Assembly (NCBI GenBank): GCA_036877525.1
Contig: JAZGTH010000007.1
Location: 12,733,501-12,797,500 of the forward strand
Source: Chromobotia macracanthus
Lineage: Eukaryota; Chordata; Actinopteri; Cypriniformes; Botiidae
Reading direction: 5' to 3'
DNA: 64,000 bases
The notes beneath the pieces are model-generated. The model ran no database searches, was not told where the DNA came from, and worked only from the letters and a program-made list of their open reading frames with translations. Each line of letters starts with the position of its first letter. The first letter of the stretch is position 1. Below are positions 56,801 to 58,671 of this stretch, in pieces. The translations under genes were made by a program, and so were the position numbers.

Positions 56801-58671
56801 GGACTTGAACAGAGTATTAATCTTATCTCACAGAACTTTCAGGTATAATTCAGAACATGAATTATACCTGAAATCTTGCAAGTTGAGATTCAGGTTGTTC
56901 TAATACGAAAAAAGGGCAAAATTATCCCCATAAACTTATGAAGAACACAAGTCATACCTAGAGACCAGAGAATCATAAAAACATATGGGTTGTTTTTTGA
57001 CGTGCAAGTAAGCAACGTCCCTGAACATCCTAGCAATGCCCCTAAAACCCTCTGAGAACACCTTACATACTCAGCACCTGCATAGCAATGCCCTTTCAGC
57101 TCCCCACAACATCCACTGTTGCTGTGACTTTTGTACCAGCAAGCATCATTCGCATTTTTTTTCAGAAATTTGGAGTATTGTTTAGAGTGTGTACGTTTGT
57201 TATGTGCGCCACAGCTGTCATCTCTATTTGCACTGCTGTACTCATGCAGTTCCTGCAGGGCGACACAATTGGAGACTTGACTCTGATCCGAGTATGTGTG
57301 TCCCGCAGGTCCGCTGGTGAAGCTACATCACCGTTCCCCTCGGCGAAGAGGACAGCAGCCCAAGCTCCTAAACAGCCCGGAAGACAGTCTTTATTACAAC
57401 CATCTTAATGTGAGTTCAAAGCTTTTCATGGAAGCCTTTGTCTAACTTTGTTTCTAGATGATAATACAATTAAAGCTACCTGTGCCAGACCCCCAAGCCC
57501 CCACCCCCATGCCGCTCTGTTGTCTCCACCATGTGCTTTGGCGCTTTATCTGCTGCTTTCATGTGAGGATGTCTCCCTTCACGGTGAATAATTGATGTGG
57601 TTTATCAAAGCTGAGCAAGATGCCTGCCTCATCAGCCTCAGCCCCGCGCGCTTTGATCAAGAAAAATTATGCTGTGACTTCTGATATTATCAGCATCTGC
57701 ACACATTCAACACAAAATCACTTTGAATTAAAAATTAATGATTCTCGCTCATGTTCACTGCTTTGCACGCTTGTCTTTTCTGAAGCTTTTCTAACTTGTG
57801 TGCATGTGTTTGTCTGTGTGTGTTTGTGTGAATGTGTGCAATCTCCCTGTGTCCTCTCTGCAGAGAAGTCTGGATTATCAGGGGAGCAAGAGAAAGCCCA
57901 GAAAACTGGGGTAAATAACAGCTCTCCTTCTCCGTATCTAAACACCCCACCAGCTCAGGCAGGGGGAGTCGAGAAGACCACAACTCTGTTTGCTTCTCAT
58001 ACAAATTCACAGTGGAAAATGTTTTTTCTATAATTTTTGGTAGATGTGGTATAAGAATACACATTAATTGTAAGATATGTCACCTTGCAGTCTGTGAAGT
58101 TAAGCTTGGTTAGTCTAATATCTCAACCAGGCCGAATATATGCATACGTATTTCCTATCAAAGGATTAACTCTTTCTTTCTATGATTTATTTATTTACTA
58201 ATCCCCATGCTTTCAAGCTCTTTCTCTGTCATTTTAACAAACACTTTATATGGTATTTGTTTCCATTTTTACACTGTAAAGCAGGATTCTTTTTTTCACT
58301 GTAAAGCAGGATTGTTTTGTGTACAGCTTTAATGATCTCATATTAAATAAAAGGCTAAATGTTTTTGTGTAAAAATGCATTTGCTACACTGCAGGACCAC
58401 TTGAAATTAACTAATGAATAAAAAGGGGACACAATACAGGACCTATAATATATCTTTTACTTTTTACTTTATGCTCATATCACAATGTATGCTCTCTCTC
58501 TTTCTCAATCTGTCATTTCTCAGGCAAATAAAGCTGCTGGATGGAGAGGATGAATATTATCAATTACTATCCGCAATAGAGTCTGTCCCTGAGGACGAAG
58601 TATTATCTGGCCCCTCCCCAAACCCTCAGACTGCTCCACCCCCTGGCCCTCCCACCATCTCATCCAGATGA
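247..58671 (+). CDS. myo3b: myo3b, class III unconventional myosin (kinase-motor fusion); 33 coding exons, 5' end outside window
   Basis: Class III myosins are actin motors with an N-terminal Ste20-type kinase. They act at the tips of stereocilia and in photoreceptor calycal processes or microvilli, where they carry espin-family proteins and autophosphorylate to tune the motor. Seen here, numbering from the first residue in the window: kinase 1-262 with HRDVKGNN, DFG and APE motifs; motor head about 290-1000 with P-loop GESGAGKT, switch I NDNSSRFGKY, switch II DIFGFENF and actin-site FVRCIKPN; three IQ motifs about 1005-1080; short tail with two espin-binding-like motifs near 1168 and 1200. 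The 33 exons sum to 3,723 bases, 1,240 codons plus TGA, with no frame conflict. With about 60 missing N-terminal residues the protein would be about 1,300 residues, close to the size I recall for mammalian MYO3B. Tail exons 29 and 30 and microexon 22 are the least certain parts. Confidence 0.95.
382..1381 (+). other. intron 1, no further feature
   Basis: AT-rich intron. No coding, RNA or confident repeat signal seen. Its acceptor tract is TTCTTTCTGTTAG. Confidence 0.75.
1382..1486 (+). CDS. myo3b: myo3b exon 2: kinase hinge and helix D/E
   Basis: Thirty-five codons, phase 0 to 0, donor CTG|GTAAGA. Encodes LCNGGSVTDLIKGLL, the hinge and helix D, and ends SYILYGALL, the start of helix E. ILYGALL matches MYO3B; MYO3A has ILHEALM by recall. 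Confidence 0.95.
1685..1784 (+). CDS. myo3b: myo3b exon 3: kinase catalytic loop
   Basis: One hundred bases, phase 0 to 1. Encodes GLQHLHNNRIIHRDVKGNN, which contains the catalytic-loop HRD aspartate, the KGNN metal-binding asparagine and the lysine typical of Ser/Thr kinases. It ends GGVKLVDF, with the DFG glycine split over the intron. All residues needed for catalysis in this part are present, so the kinase looks active. Confidence 0.96.
1785..2511 (+). other. intron 3, no further feature
   Basis: Non-coding with a run of TAA/ATT trinucleotides near 1950-1990. No RNA gene or recognised transposon seen. Acceptor is CCACTCGCAG. Confidence 0.7.
2512..2588 (+). CDS. myo3b: myo3b exon 4: kinase activation loop
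   Basis: Seventy-seven bases, phase 1 to 0. Completes DFG and reads VSAQLTSARLRRNTSVGTPF followed by WMAPE. Class III myosin activation loops carry autophosphorylatable threonines in TSVGTPFW, and these are intact. The donor GAG|GTCTGC is weak but is used identically at exon 21. Confidence 0.94.
2589..4226 (+). other. intron 4, mostly unique sequence
   Basis: AT-rich intron. A short direct repeat of about 11 bases (TTACTATTATG, three copies, about 3810-3843) is the only structure noticed. No coding exon or RNA gene seen. Confidence 0.65.
4227..4372 (+). CDS. myo3b: myo3b exon 5: kinase C-lobe helices F-G
   Basis: One hundred and forty-six bases, phase 0 to 2, acceptor TGTGTGCAG, donor ACG|GTGAGT. 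Encodes VIACEQQYDYSYDARCDVWS, the helix F aspartate and tryptophan (DVWSLGITAIELADGDPPL), and EMHPVKALFKIPR. Strongly conserved with both vertebrate MYO3 paralogs; MHPVK is the MYO3B form. Confidence 0.96.
5232..5268. repeat. (ACAT)n microsatellite
   Basis: About nine uninterrupted copies of a tetranucleotide, ACAT/ATAC. It makes a misleading open frame of YIHT/VCMY residues on both strands. Confidence 0.95.
6490..6526. repeat. short AT-rich inverted repeat
   Basis: ATTCTATTCCATTCTA is followed at once by its near-complement TAGAATAGAATAGAA, which could form a hairpin. Probably simple-sequence decay with no function. Confidence 0.5.
7762..7850 (+). repeat. partial MITE-like dispersed repeat
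   Basis: Resembles the terminal half of a common fish palindromic repeat whose ends read AGTTCACC-AAAAATGAAAAT and ACTCACCCTCATG, followed by CTTCTG-AACACAAA. The 28941-29516 copy keeps both ends. Confidence 0.45.
7914..7951. repeat. (CT)n microsatellite
   Basis: CT dinucleotide tract with one TTT interruption. Confidence 0.95.
8816..9064. repeat. AT-rich dispersed repeat with inverted TACCATGGTA-like ends
   Basis: Repeated short motifs ACCATGGT, ACTATGGTAATATTACAGTA and their complements suggest an old palindromic MITE. The family was not identified and the ends are approximate. Confidence 0.35.
9062..9440 (-). repeat. dispersed fish repeat (AAATTTTATTTATA start, TTCCACAGTCTTGGCCC core)
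   Basis: CAAATTTTATTTATAAATCCC and the later GAGGCCAGTCTGACAGAAACTGG with TTATTCCACAGTCTTGG resemble a repeat I recall as common in fish genomes. The class is unknown, and strand and ends are uncertain. Confidence 0.5.
11094..11157 (+). repeat. (TG)n microsatellite abutting exon 6 acceptor
   Basis: About 32 uninterrupted TG units end eight bases before the first base of exon 6. The tract sits where a polypyrimidine tract would normally lie, so in RNA it is a long UG repeat next to the 3' splice site. It can bind UG-binding splicing factors such as TDP-43 or CELF proteins by analogy with CFTR exon 9; that role here is inference. Confidence 0.95.
11166..11231 (+). CDS. myo3b: myo3b exon 6: kinase C-lobe, helix G-H segment (66 nt, in-frame)
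   Basis: Sixty-six bases, phase 2 to 2, acceptor GGTCTGCAG, donor CTCA|GTGAGT. Reads NPSPTLRHPEKW then CRSFSHFIA, the segment between helices G and H (NPPPTL..PEKW in paralogs). It joins exons 5 and 7 without a frame break: CG+G gives R, and CA+G gives Q. Skipping it would remove 22 residues in frame and probably disable the kinase fold. Confidence 0.93.
12996..13112 (+). repeat. MITE-like dispersed repeat copy
   Basis: AGTTCACCAAAAAAC, then TTTCCTCACCCTCATG, CTTTCTTTAGCTGAACACAAAG and ATATCC. Same family as the palindromic copy at 28941-29516. Confidence 0.6.
13119..13254 (-). mobile_element. tRNA-derived SINE, reverse orientation, degraded
   Basis: Read on the - strand it begins with a degraded tRNA box A (GTAACTCACCTGGTAGAGCA) and ends in CATCCGCCAAATGCATACATG, the SINE tail also seen at 25841-25990. 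Much diverged, so old and inactive. Confidence 0.65.
15224..15379 (+). CDS. myo3b: myo3b exon 7: kinase end (helices H-I)
   Basis: One hundred and fifty-six bases, phase 2 to 2, acceptor TTCTGTCCTCCAG, donor CCAG|GTACAT. Encodes CLIKDFETRPSVTHLLEHPF then IKQAHGKD, the conserved end of Ste20-type kinase domains with the helix I arginine, and a linker ending GSRTKTR. VTHLLEHPFIK fits MYO3B (VTHLLDHPFIK by recall). Confidence 0.95.
15380..17112 (+). other. intron 7
   Basis: Contains a local tandem duplication (CACCTCACTCCACAT, two copies, 15488-15530). No exon, RNA gene or identified transposon seen. Acceptor is TGTTGTACAG. Confidence 0.65.
17113..17197 (+). CDS. myo3b: myo3b exon 8: kinase-motor linker, start of motor
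   Basis: Eighty-five bases, phase 2 to 0, donor GAG|GTCAGA. Encodes HERINTRK, then PNDDLVHLEVLDE. DDLVxLEVLDE is the entry to the motor domain in class III myosins (DDLVNLEVLDE in MYO3B by recall). Confidence 0.94.
17198..17913 (+). other. intron 8
   Basis: AT-rich. The acceptor has a long pyrimidine tract (about 17868-17907). No other feature seen. Confidence 0.7.
17914..18030 (+). CDS. myo3b: myo3b exon 9: motor N-terminal
   Basis: Thirty-nine codons, phase 0 to 0. Encodes LQKRYEELQIYTYVGDILIA then LNPFQNLNIYSPQ. YTYVGDILIALNPF is the first motor hallmark in all vertebrate MYO3 proteins. Confidence 0.96.
18306..18410 (+). CDS. myo3b: myo3b exon 10: motor, pre-P-loop
   Basis: Thirty-five codons, phase 0 to 0. 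Encodes FSKLYHGMKR then NPPHIFATADAAYQSMVTLS and KDQ. Corresponds to the helix and strand before the ATP-binding loop (PPHIFA..D.AY). Confidence 0.96.
18624..18707 (+). CDS. myo3b: myo3b exon 11: P-loop (Walker A)
   Basis: Twenty-eight codons, phase 0 to 0, donor AAG|GTAAAG. Encodes CIIISGESGAGKTES and AHLIVQHLTFLGK. GESGAGKT is the canonical myosin Walker A motif with its lysine and threonine intact, so nucleotide binding is expected. Confidence 0.97.
18708..20203 (+). other. intron 11, with suspicious homopolymer block
   Basis: Contains an unusual chain of A, G, A, G and T homopolymers at 18970-19055 that looks like a low-quality or collapsed assembly junction. The rest is unclassified non-coding sequence with a (TA) stretch near 19632-19642. 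Confidence 0.65.
18970..19055. repeat. A-rich low-complexity block followed by G/A/G/T homopolymer runs
   Basis: About 50 bases of nearly pure A with rare C or T, then six G, nine A, four G and eleven T in a row. Abrupt homopolymer steps like this are more typical of sequencing or gap-closure error than of genomic sequence. Confidence 0.8.
20204..20406 (+). CDS. myo3b: myo3b exon 12: switch I
   Basis: Two hundred and three bases, phase 0 to 2, acceptor TGTATCTAG, donor CAC|GTAAGA. Encodes ANNRTLREKILQVNPLVEAF, then GNACTAINDNSSRFGKYLEM, and ISEYLLEKSRVIKQA. NDNSSRFGKY is the switch I motif that coordinates ATP magnesium. Confidence 0.97.
20407..20816 (+). other. intron 12
   Basis: Short AT-rich intron. 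Nothing beyond its splice signals (acceptor CCTTTTTTTGCAG). Confidence 0.75.
20817..20915 (+). CDS. myo3b: myo3b exon 13: motor upper 50K segment
   Basis: Ninety-nine bases, phase 2 to 2. Encodes GEKNFHIFYYIYAGLYHQHS and ends YRLPNKTAP. EKNFHIFYYIYAGL is a conserved upper-50K helix of class III motors; LYHQ matches MYO3B. Confidence 0.96.
21046..21160 (+). CDS. myo3b: myo3b exon 14: motor upper 50K segment
   Basis: One hundred and fifteen bases, phase 2 to 0, donor GAG|GTGATG. Encodes YIDCVNGKVMQDIISSKLYQ, then EQFEAIQDCFRIIGFTEE. Aligns with the MYO3B stretch FEAIQHCFRIIGFT by recall. Confidence 0.95.
21269..21395 (+). CDS. myo3b: myo3b exon 15: motor 50K domain
   Basis: One hundred and twenty-seven bases, phase 0 to 1. 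Encodes EVNSVYRILAAILNTGNIKF, then TSTTSQHQSDKSEVPDSEAL. VYRILAxILNxGNI is conserved in MYO3B; the following SQHQxDKSEVP surface segment also fits MYO3B. Confidence 0.95.
21396..21753 (+). other. intron 15
   Basis: Short intron, nothing notable. Acceptor CTGCTGGCCACAG. Confidence 0.75.
21754..21964 (+). CDS. myo3b: myo3b exon 16: motor 50K, cardiomyopathy-loop region
   Basis: Two hundred and eleven bases, phase 1 to 2. Encodes [20 protein letters not shown], then [20 protein letters not shown] and NALLQPDTNI. [19 protein letters not shown] covers the actin-contacting loop; [20 protein letters not shown] is the following helix conserved through all myosins. Confidence 0.97.
21965..23174 (+). 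other. intron 16
   Basis: Non-coding. A 66-codon open frame at 22781-22981 has no splice support or recognisable similarity. The block 22780-22990 looks less AT-rich than its flanks. No transposon identified. Confidence 0.6.
23175..23322 (+). CDS. myo3b: myo3b exon 17: switch II and relay helix
   Basis: One hundred and forty-eight bases, phase 2 to 0. Encodes MNVGILDIFGFENFKKNSFE, then QLCINIANEQIQFYFNQHIF and ALEQ. DIFGFE is switch II; FEQLCINIANEQIQ is the relay helix. All key residues are intact. Confidence 0.97.
23323..24325 (+). other. intron 17, with an old SINE
   Basis: Contains a degraded tRNA-derived SINE (23976-24100). Otherwise AT-rich unclassified sequence. Confidence 0.65.
23976..24100 (+). 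mobile_element. degraded tRNA-derived SINE
   Basis: CTGGTAGAGCAGGGGACTAGCAATGCCAAAG resembles the tRNA-like head of the 25841-25990 copy. The end, CTTGAATACACTGTCAATCACTTTGAGTAAAA with GCATAAATG, corresponds to that copy's tail. Old and inactive. Confidence 0.6.
24326..24479 (+). CDS. myo3b: myo3b exon 18: lower 50K
   Basis: One hundred and fifty-four bases, phase 0 to 1. Encodes MEYQSEGVDASLVEYEDNRP, then ILDMFLQKPMGLLSLLDEES and RFPQATDQTLV. LQKPxGLLxLLDEESRFPxATDQTL is diagnostic of class III lower 50K; VEYEDNRP is the MYO3B form. Confidence 0.97.
24569..24657 (+). CDS. myo3b: myo3b exon 19: lower 50K
   Basis: Eighty-nine bases, phase 1 to 0, after an 89-base intron. Encodes DKFQDNLRNKYFW then RVELCFGIQHYAGK. 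FGIxHYAGKV is the conserved strand before the lower 50K actin-binding helix-turn-helix. Confidence 0.96.
24910..25039 (+). CDS. myo3b: myo3b exon 20: actin-binding helix-turn-helix, loop 2 start
   Basis: One hundred and thirty bases, phase 0 to 1. Encodes VLYNVRGFLEKNRDTLPADI, then VVVLRTSENKLLQQLFSSPL and TKT. FLEKNRDTLPADI is the helix-turn-helix that touches actin; SPLTKT starts loop 2. Confidence 0.96.
25572..25840 (+). mobile_element. tRNA-derived fish SINE
   Basis: Begins GGGGCAGTTGTGGCCTACTGA, has a box B-like GGTTGCTGATTCAATTCC, then the body GAAGTGCCCTTAAGCATGGC and CCCCCAATTGCTCCCCGGGC, and ends in the tail GGGTTAAATGCAGAGGTCAC with GTCACTTTCAC. I recall this layout as a widespread fish SINE. 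The open frames crossing it on both strands are not genes. Confidence 0.8.
25841..25990 (+). mobile_element. second tRNA-derived SINE, directly abutting the first
   Basis: Begins with an A box TGTAGCTCAATTGGTATCGC and a B box GGTTGTGGGTTTGATTCCC, and ends in GTAAGTCGCTTTGAATAAAA then GCGTCTGCCAAATGCATAAA. It starts exactly where the preceding SINE ends. The best-kept copy of its family in the window. Confidence 0.85.
28130..28925 (+). mobile_element. Tc1-like DNA transposon relic, transposase broken
   Basis: Fragments of a Tc1/mariner-family transposase can be read on the + strand: CTGTGGACTGATAAAACAAA (WTDKTK), CATCCCAACAGTGAAGTATG-GTGG, CATCATGGTTTGGGCTTGCT, and later the AGTTCTGTAAAGAGGAACG and TCTGATCCAGAG segments. 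It ends with AATAAAAATTAGAACTG. The frame is interrupted by stops and shifts, so it is inactive. Terminal inverted repeats were not found and the 5' limit is approximate. Confidence 0.75.
28941..29516. mobile_element. palindromic MITE-like element
   Basis: The left end reads TATCCAAAAATCCAG-TTTAG, then TTAACTCACCCTCAAGCC and CTTTCAGCCAAACACA. The right end is an imperfect inverse: GTGTTCGGCTGAAAG, then CATTTTTTGGTGAACTATTT and CTTTAACT. No coding capacity. Related partial copies lie at 7762, 12996, 51797 and 63444. Confidence 0.65.
31559..31593. repeat. (CT)n microsatellite
   Basis: CT tract with one A interruption. Confidence 0.95.
34192..34271 (+). CDS. myo3b: myo3b exon 21: loop 2 of motor
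   Basis: Eighty bases, phase 1 to 0, acceptor TTTTTCCACACAG, donor AAG|GTCTGC. Encodes GNLATSRARVTAASRSLPPQ then LNSGRHK. Aligns along its length with the MYO3B loop 2 (GNLAQTRARITVASSSLPP by recall). Rich in arginine, lysine and serine, as expected for an actin-contacting surface loop. Confidence 0.94.
34272..34720 (+). other. intron 21
   Basis: Short intron. Its 3' end has a long pyrimidine-rich stretch from about 34665 to TTCGTCTCAG at 34720, which defines the microexon acceptor. Nothing else seen. Confidence 0.7.
34721..34741 (+). CDS. myo3b: candidate 21-nt microexon in loop 2 (SPKYLLK)
   Basis: Twenty-one bases between a strong acceptor (TTCGTCTCAG after a long pyrimidine tract) and a near-perfect donor (AAG|GTAAGT). 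Phase 0 to 0, so inclusion adds SPKYLLK without changing the frame. It would lie between the HK of exon 21 and the VDT of exon 23. The human MYO3B sequence I recall joins those directly, so the microexon is either alternative, fish-specific or unannotated. Two lysines would add charge to the actin-binding loop. Confidence 0.7.
34742..37073 (+). other. intron 22, with a Tc1-like relic
   Basis: Contains a second, different Tc1-like relic (35128-35600). The rest is AT-rich and unclassified. Confidence 0.7.
35128..35600 (+). mobile_element. Tc1-like transposon relic (C-terminal transposase end)
   Basis: Starts ACTGTGCAAAAGTCTTATTA and passes through AAGGAGATTGACAACACCAG. Then come GTCTGTCTGCAATTACAT and GAATTGTGGCAGCGTCTCC, remnants of a Tc1-type transposase C-terminus (EELWQRLQDA readable). 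Ends near GTGGGGATGCTTTCAAAA. Frameshifts and stops make it inactive. Its last 50 bases are nearly identical to a fragment at 38253-38303. Confidence 0.65.
37074..37151 (+). CDS. myo3b: myo3b exon 23: loop 2 end, lower 50K helix
   Basis: Twenty-six codons, phase 0 to 0, acceptor GTGTTTAG, donor AGA|GTGAGT. Encodes [20 protein letters not shown] then VASYFR. Matches MYO3B [26 protein letters not shown] by recall, and completes loop 2. Confidence 0.95.
37152..37814 (+). other. intron 23
   Basis: AT-rich, no feature beyond splice signals. Confidence 0.75.
37815..38020 (+). CDS. myo3b: myo3b exon 24: SH1/SH2 helices and actin interface
   Basis: Two hundred and six bases, phase 0 to 2. Encodes YSLMDLLSKMVVGTPHFVRC, then IKPNDDRQALRFSKECVIVQ and LRYTGILETVNIRRQGYSHR. 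FVRCIKPN and LxxTGILETVxIRRxGYxHR are the strut and SH1-SH2 helices that couple the active site to the converter. Confidence 0.97.
38021..40363 (+). other. intron 24
   Basis: Contains a short fragment of the 35128 Tc1-like family (38253-38303). A 119-codon open frame at 38420-38779 has no splice support or similarity. Otherwise unclassified. Confidence 0.65.
38253..38303 (+). repeat. fragment of Tc1-like relic family
   Basis: GCTGTAAAGTGGGGATGCTT then TCAAAAATAATGTCATAAAT and AGATTTT repeats 35543-35590 with one mismatch. Same orientation. Confidence 0.75.
40364..40475 (+). CDS. myo3b: myo3b exon 25: converter
   Basis: One hundred and twelve bases, phase 2 to 0. Encodes YYYLSFRAHQMPEGSKENAI, then ILQKAKLDSWIMGRTK. 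GxTKVFL, the end of the converter, is shared with exon 26. Confidence 0.95.
40476..41195 (+). other. intron 25
   Basis: AT-rich, nothing assigned. Acceptor TGTGGGACAG. Confidence 0.7.
41196..41358 (+). CDS. myo3b: myo3b exon 26: converter end, IQ1 and start of IQ2
   Basis: One hundred and sixty-three bases, phase 0 to 1. Encodes VFLKYYHVEQLNLMLREVIA, then RVVLMQAYTKGWLGARRYRR and NNGAIIIQS. The first IQ motif is MQAYTKGWLGARRY; IIIQS begins the second. These bind calmodulin or light chains. AYTKGWLGARRY is diagnostic of MYO3B. Confidence 0.97.
41425..41525. repeat. possible dispersed repeat fragment
   Basis: GCTGATTGGTCACTAGCTATGC then GCAATATAGCACAGCTAAG, followed by ATTGCTATAGCACAGCC, carries two copies of TATAGCACAG. 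Resembles a fish repeat, but the family was not identified. Confidence 0.3.
41621..41701 (+). CDS. myo3b: myo3b exon 27: IQ2 and start of IQ3
   Basis: Eighty-one bases, phase 1 to 1, acceptor CTCTCTCCAG. Encodes AWRGYVARQNLKLIKR, completing IQ2 (IQSAWRGYVAR), then EQAAVRIQS, which opens IQ3. Skipping the exon would keep frame and fuse IQ2 to the end of IQ3. Confidence 0.95.
42445..42619 (-). other. CpG-rich antisense open frame, possible exon or retroposed fragment
   Basis: On the - strand an open frame reads KCVCQKGELKYSRRGEQN, then ITPPSPSSPRTPASTPPKSP and SKDERDDGNAPQEG before a stop. It is rich in Pro, Ser and charged residues and in CpG-containing codons, unlike the AT-rich intron around it. 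A donor-like GAAG|GTTAAT closes it and weak AG acceptors precede it. I do not recognise the protein. It could be an exon of an antisense gene, an old retroposed coding fragment, or a conserved non-coding block whose frame is open by chance. Confidence 0.3.
42499..42530 (+). other. G-rich tract, possible G-quadruplex
   Basis: Runs of eight, two, four and six G occur within 32 bases, with a further GG-rich stretch after. This spacing can fold as a quadruplex on the + strand, which is also the myo3b transcript strand. Confidence 0.5.
43210..43248. repeat. (TA)n microsatellite
   Basis: About 19 uninterrupted TA units. Confidence 0.97.
43813..43867 (+). CDS. myo3b: myo3b exon 28: IQ3
   Basis: Fifty-five bases, phase 1 to 2, acceptor CTGTTACAG, donor GG|GTAAGT. 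Encodes AYRGYKVRKDYKHSRQLT, completing the third IQ motif (RIQSAYRGYKVR). Reading on into the intron gives TAA at 43869-43871, so retention of intron 28 would end the protein just after IQ3. Confidence 0.94.
43868..46513 (+). other. intron 28, with a reverse SINE
   Basis: Contains a - strand SINE (44383-44519) and a GT-rich stretch (45546-45597). Otherwise unclassified. Confidence 0.65.
44383..44519 (-). mobile_element. tRNA-derived SINE, reverse orientation
   Basis: On the - strand it begins CTGTTCCTGTAGCTCAACTGG (A box), has GGTTGTGGGTTCGATTCTC (B box), and ends GCATCTGCCAAATGCATAAA. Same family as 25841-25990. Confidence 0.85.
46514..46565 (+). CDS. myo3b: myo3b exon 29 (candidate): variable tail
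   Basis: Fifty-two bases, phase 2 to 0, with a strong acceptor (TCATTTTGCCTCCCCAG) and donor AAG|GTCAGA, the same donor as exon 8. Encodes KGISETRNSASHNPGDK. Chosen because it converts the phase-2 end of exon 28 to the phase-0 start of exon 30. The tail between the IQ motifs and the espin-binding end is poorly conserved, so similarity gives no help. Confidence 0.65.
46871..46930 (+). other. myo3b: candidate 60-nt cassette exon in tail
   Basis: Flanked by a good acceptor (TCTCTTTGCCATTTCAG) and donor (CCT|GTAAGG). In phase 2 it reads ACESLHRKDQHDHSSEYTG with no stop and would join exon 28 to the alternative acceptor at 47902. In another frame it reads SMIILQNIQACK, which is IQ-like but does not fit after exon 28. 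Optional or false; only transcript data can tell. Confidence 0.3.
47130..47159. repeat. (GA)n microsatellite
   Basis: About 15 uninterrupted GA units. Confidence 0.95.
47879..48005 (+). CDS. myo3b: myo3b exon 30 (candidate): variable tail
   Basis: One hundred and twenty-seven bases, phase 0 to 1, donor CAGG|GTGAGT. Encodes VAHKDTGSRKESSSGMSVLK, then TDRQSYGGETNEIQERPALS and KQ, a hydrophilic Ser/Lys/Glu-rich stretch likely disordered. The acceptor TGCTCTTTGAG ends in GAG, which is uncommon; a CAG at 47899-47901 is an alternative that would join directly to exon 28 in the same frame. Polar coding-like composition and a good donor support the exon itself. Confidence 0.7.
48183..49036. mobile_element. 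possible MITE-bounded element
   Basis: The left end TTAAAGGAAAATCCTGTCATC with TCATTCCAAACACACATGAC, and the right end GACAGAATTTTCATTTTTAA with GTGAACTATTACTTTA, look like opposite ends of the window's palindromic repeat family, about 850 bases apart. May instead be two separate fragments. Confidence 0.4.
50785..50837. repeat. (CT)n microsatellite
   Basis: CT tract with several TTT interruptions at its 3' side. Confidence 0.95.
51655..51684. repeat. (TA)n microsatellite
   Basis: TA tract with one TGTA interruption. Confidence 0.9.
51797..51955. mobile_element. short palindromic MITE copy
   Basis: The left end is ATAGTTCACCAAAAAAGAAA then ATTCTATCATCATC. The right end is the inverse, GATGACAGAAGTTTCATTTT then GGGTAAACTATCCCTTTG. 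Both ends are present about 160 bases apart, with no coding capacity. Confidence 0.7.
56837..56873. repeat. perfect 15-bp inverted repeat, 7-nt loop
   Basis: TTTCAGGTATAATTC, spacer AGAACAT, then GAATTATACCTGAAA. The arms are exact complements. Confidence 0.9.
57309..57409 (+). CDS. myo3b: myo3b exon 31: tail 3THDI, first espin-binding motif
   Basis: One hundred and one bases, phase 1 to 0, acceptor TGTCCCGCAG, donor AAT|GTGAGT. Encodes PLVKLHHRSPRRRGQQPKLL, then NSPEDSLYYNHLN. PEDSxYYxxL corresponds to the MYO3 tail homology domain I (NNPEDSTYYYLL in MYO3A by recall), which binds the ankyrin repeats of espin-1 and espin-like. A basic patch, RSPRRRG, precedes it as in paralogs. Confidence 0.92.
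57410..57863 (+). other. intron 31
   Basis: Holds a CpG-richer, C-rich block (57480-57660) including CCGCGCGCTTTGATCAAG. No exon assigned. Acceptor TCCTCTCTGCAG. Confidence 0.6.
57864..57910 (+). CDS. myo3b: myo3b exon 32: tail, basic linker
   Basis: Forty-seven bases, phase 0 to 2, donor GG|GTAAAT. Encodes RSLDYQGSKRKPRKL, a basic linker corresponding to KRRPRKDSQGK in MYO3A by recall. It joins the two espin-binding motifs. Confidence 0.88.
57911..58523 (+). other. intron 32
   Basis: AT-rich, with a small tandem duplication (CACTGTAAAGCAGGATT, about 58271-58315). Nothing else seen. Confidence 0.7.
58524..58671 (+). CDS. myo3b: myo3b exon 33: second espin-binding motif and C-terminus
   Basis: One hundred and forty-eight bases, phase 2, ending at TGA 58669-58671. 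Encodes IKLLDGEDEYYQLLSAIESV, then PEDEVLSGPSPNPQTAPPPG and PPTISSR. GEDEYYQLL echoes exon 31's PEDSLYYNHL and matches KLLDLEDFYY of MYO3A by recall. The protein then ends in a Pro-rich stretch with no further actin-binding motif, as in MYO3B. Confidence 0.92.

Larger units (their letters stand above)
48006..57308 (+). other. intron 30 (9.3 kb)
   Basis: Largest intron seen. Contains a long MITE-bounded segment (48183-49036), CT tract (50785-50837), TA tract (51655-51684), a MITE copy (51797-51955), and a 15-base-pair perfect inverted repeat (56837-56873). A CpG-richer block (53640-53770) and a less AT-rich block with an AATAAA (56020-56470) are unassigned. Further symmetric tail exons cannot be excluded. 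Confidence 0.65.

Noticed and set aside
57088..57408. 106-codon open frame across exon 31
   Set aside because: Wrong frame for exon 31; the phase-1 reading gives the conserved PEDSLYY motif instead.
57620..58033. 137-codon open frame across exon 32
   Set aside because: It reads exon 32 in a frame that does not join exons 31 and 33. The correct frame gives the basic linker RSLDYQGSKRKPRKL.
247..58671. Possibility that the gene is myo3a
   Set aside because: Kinase hinge, loop 2 and IQ sequences agree with MYO3B, and the tail lacks the long MYO3A-type extension and its final actin-binding motif.
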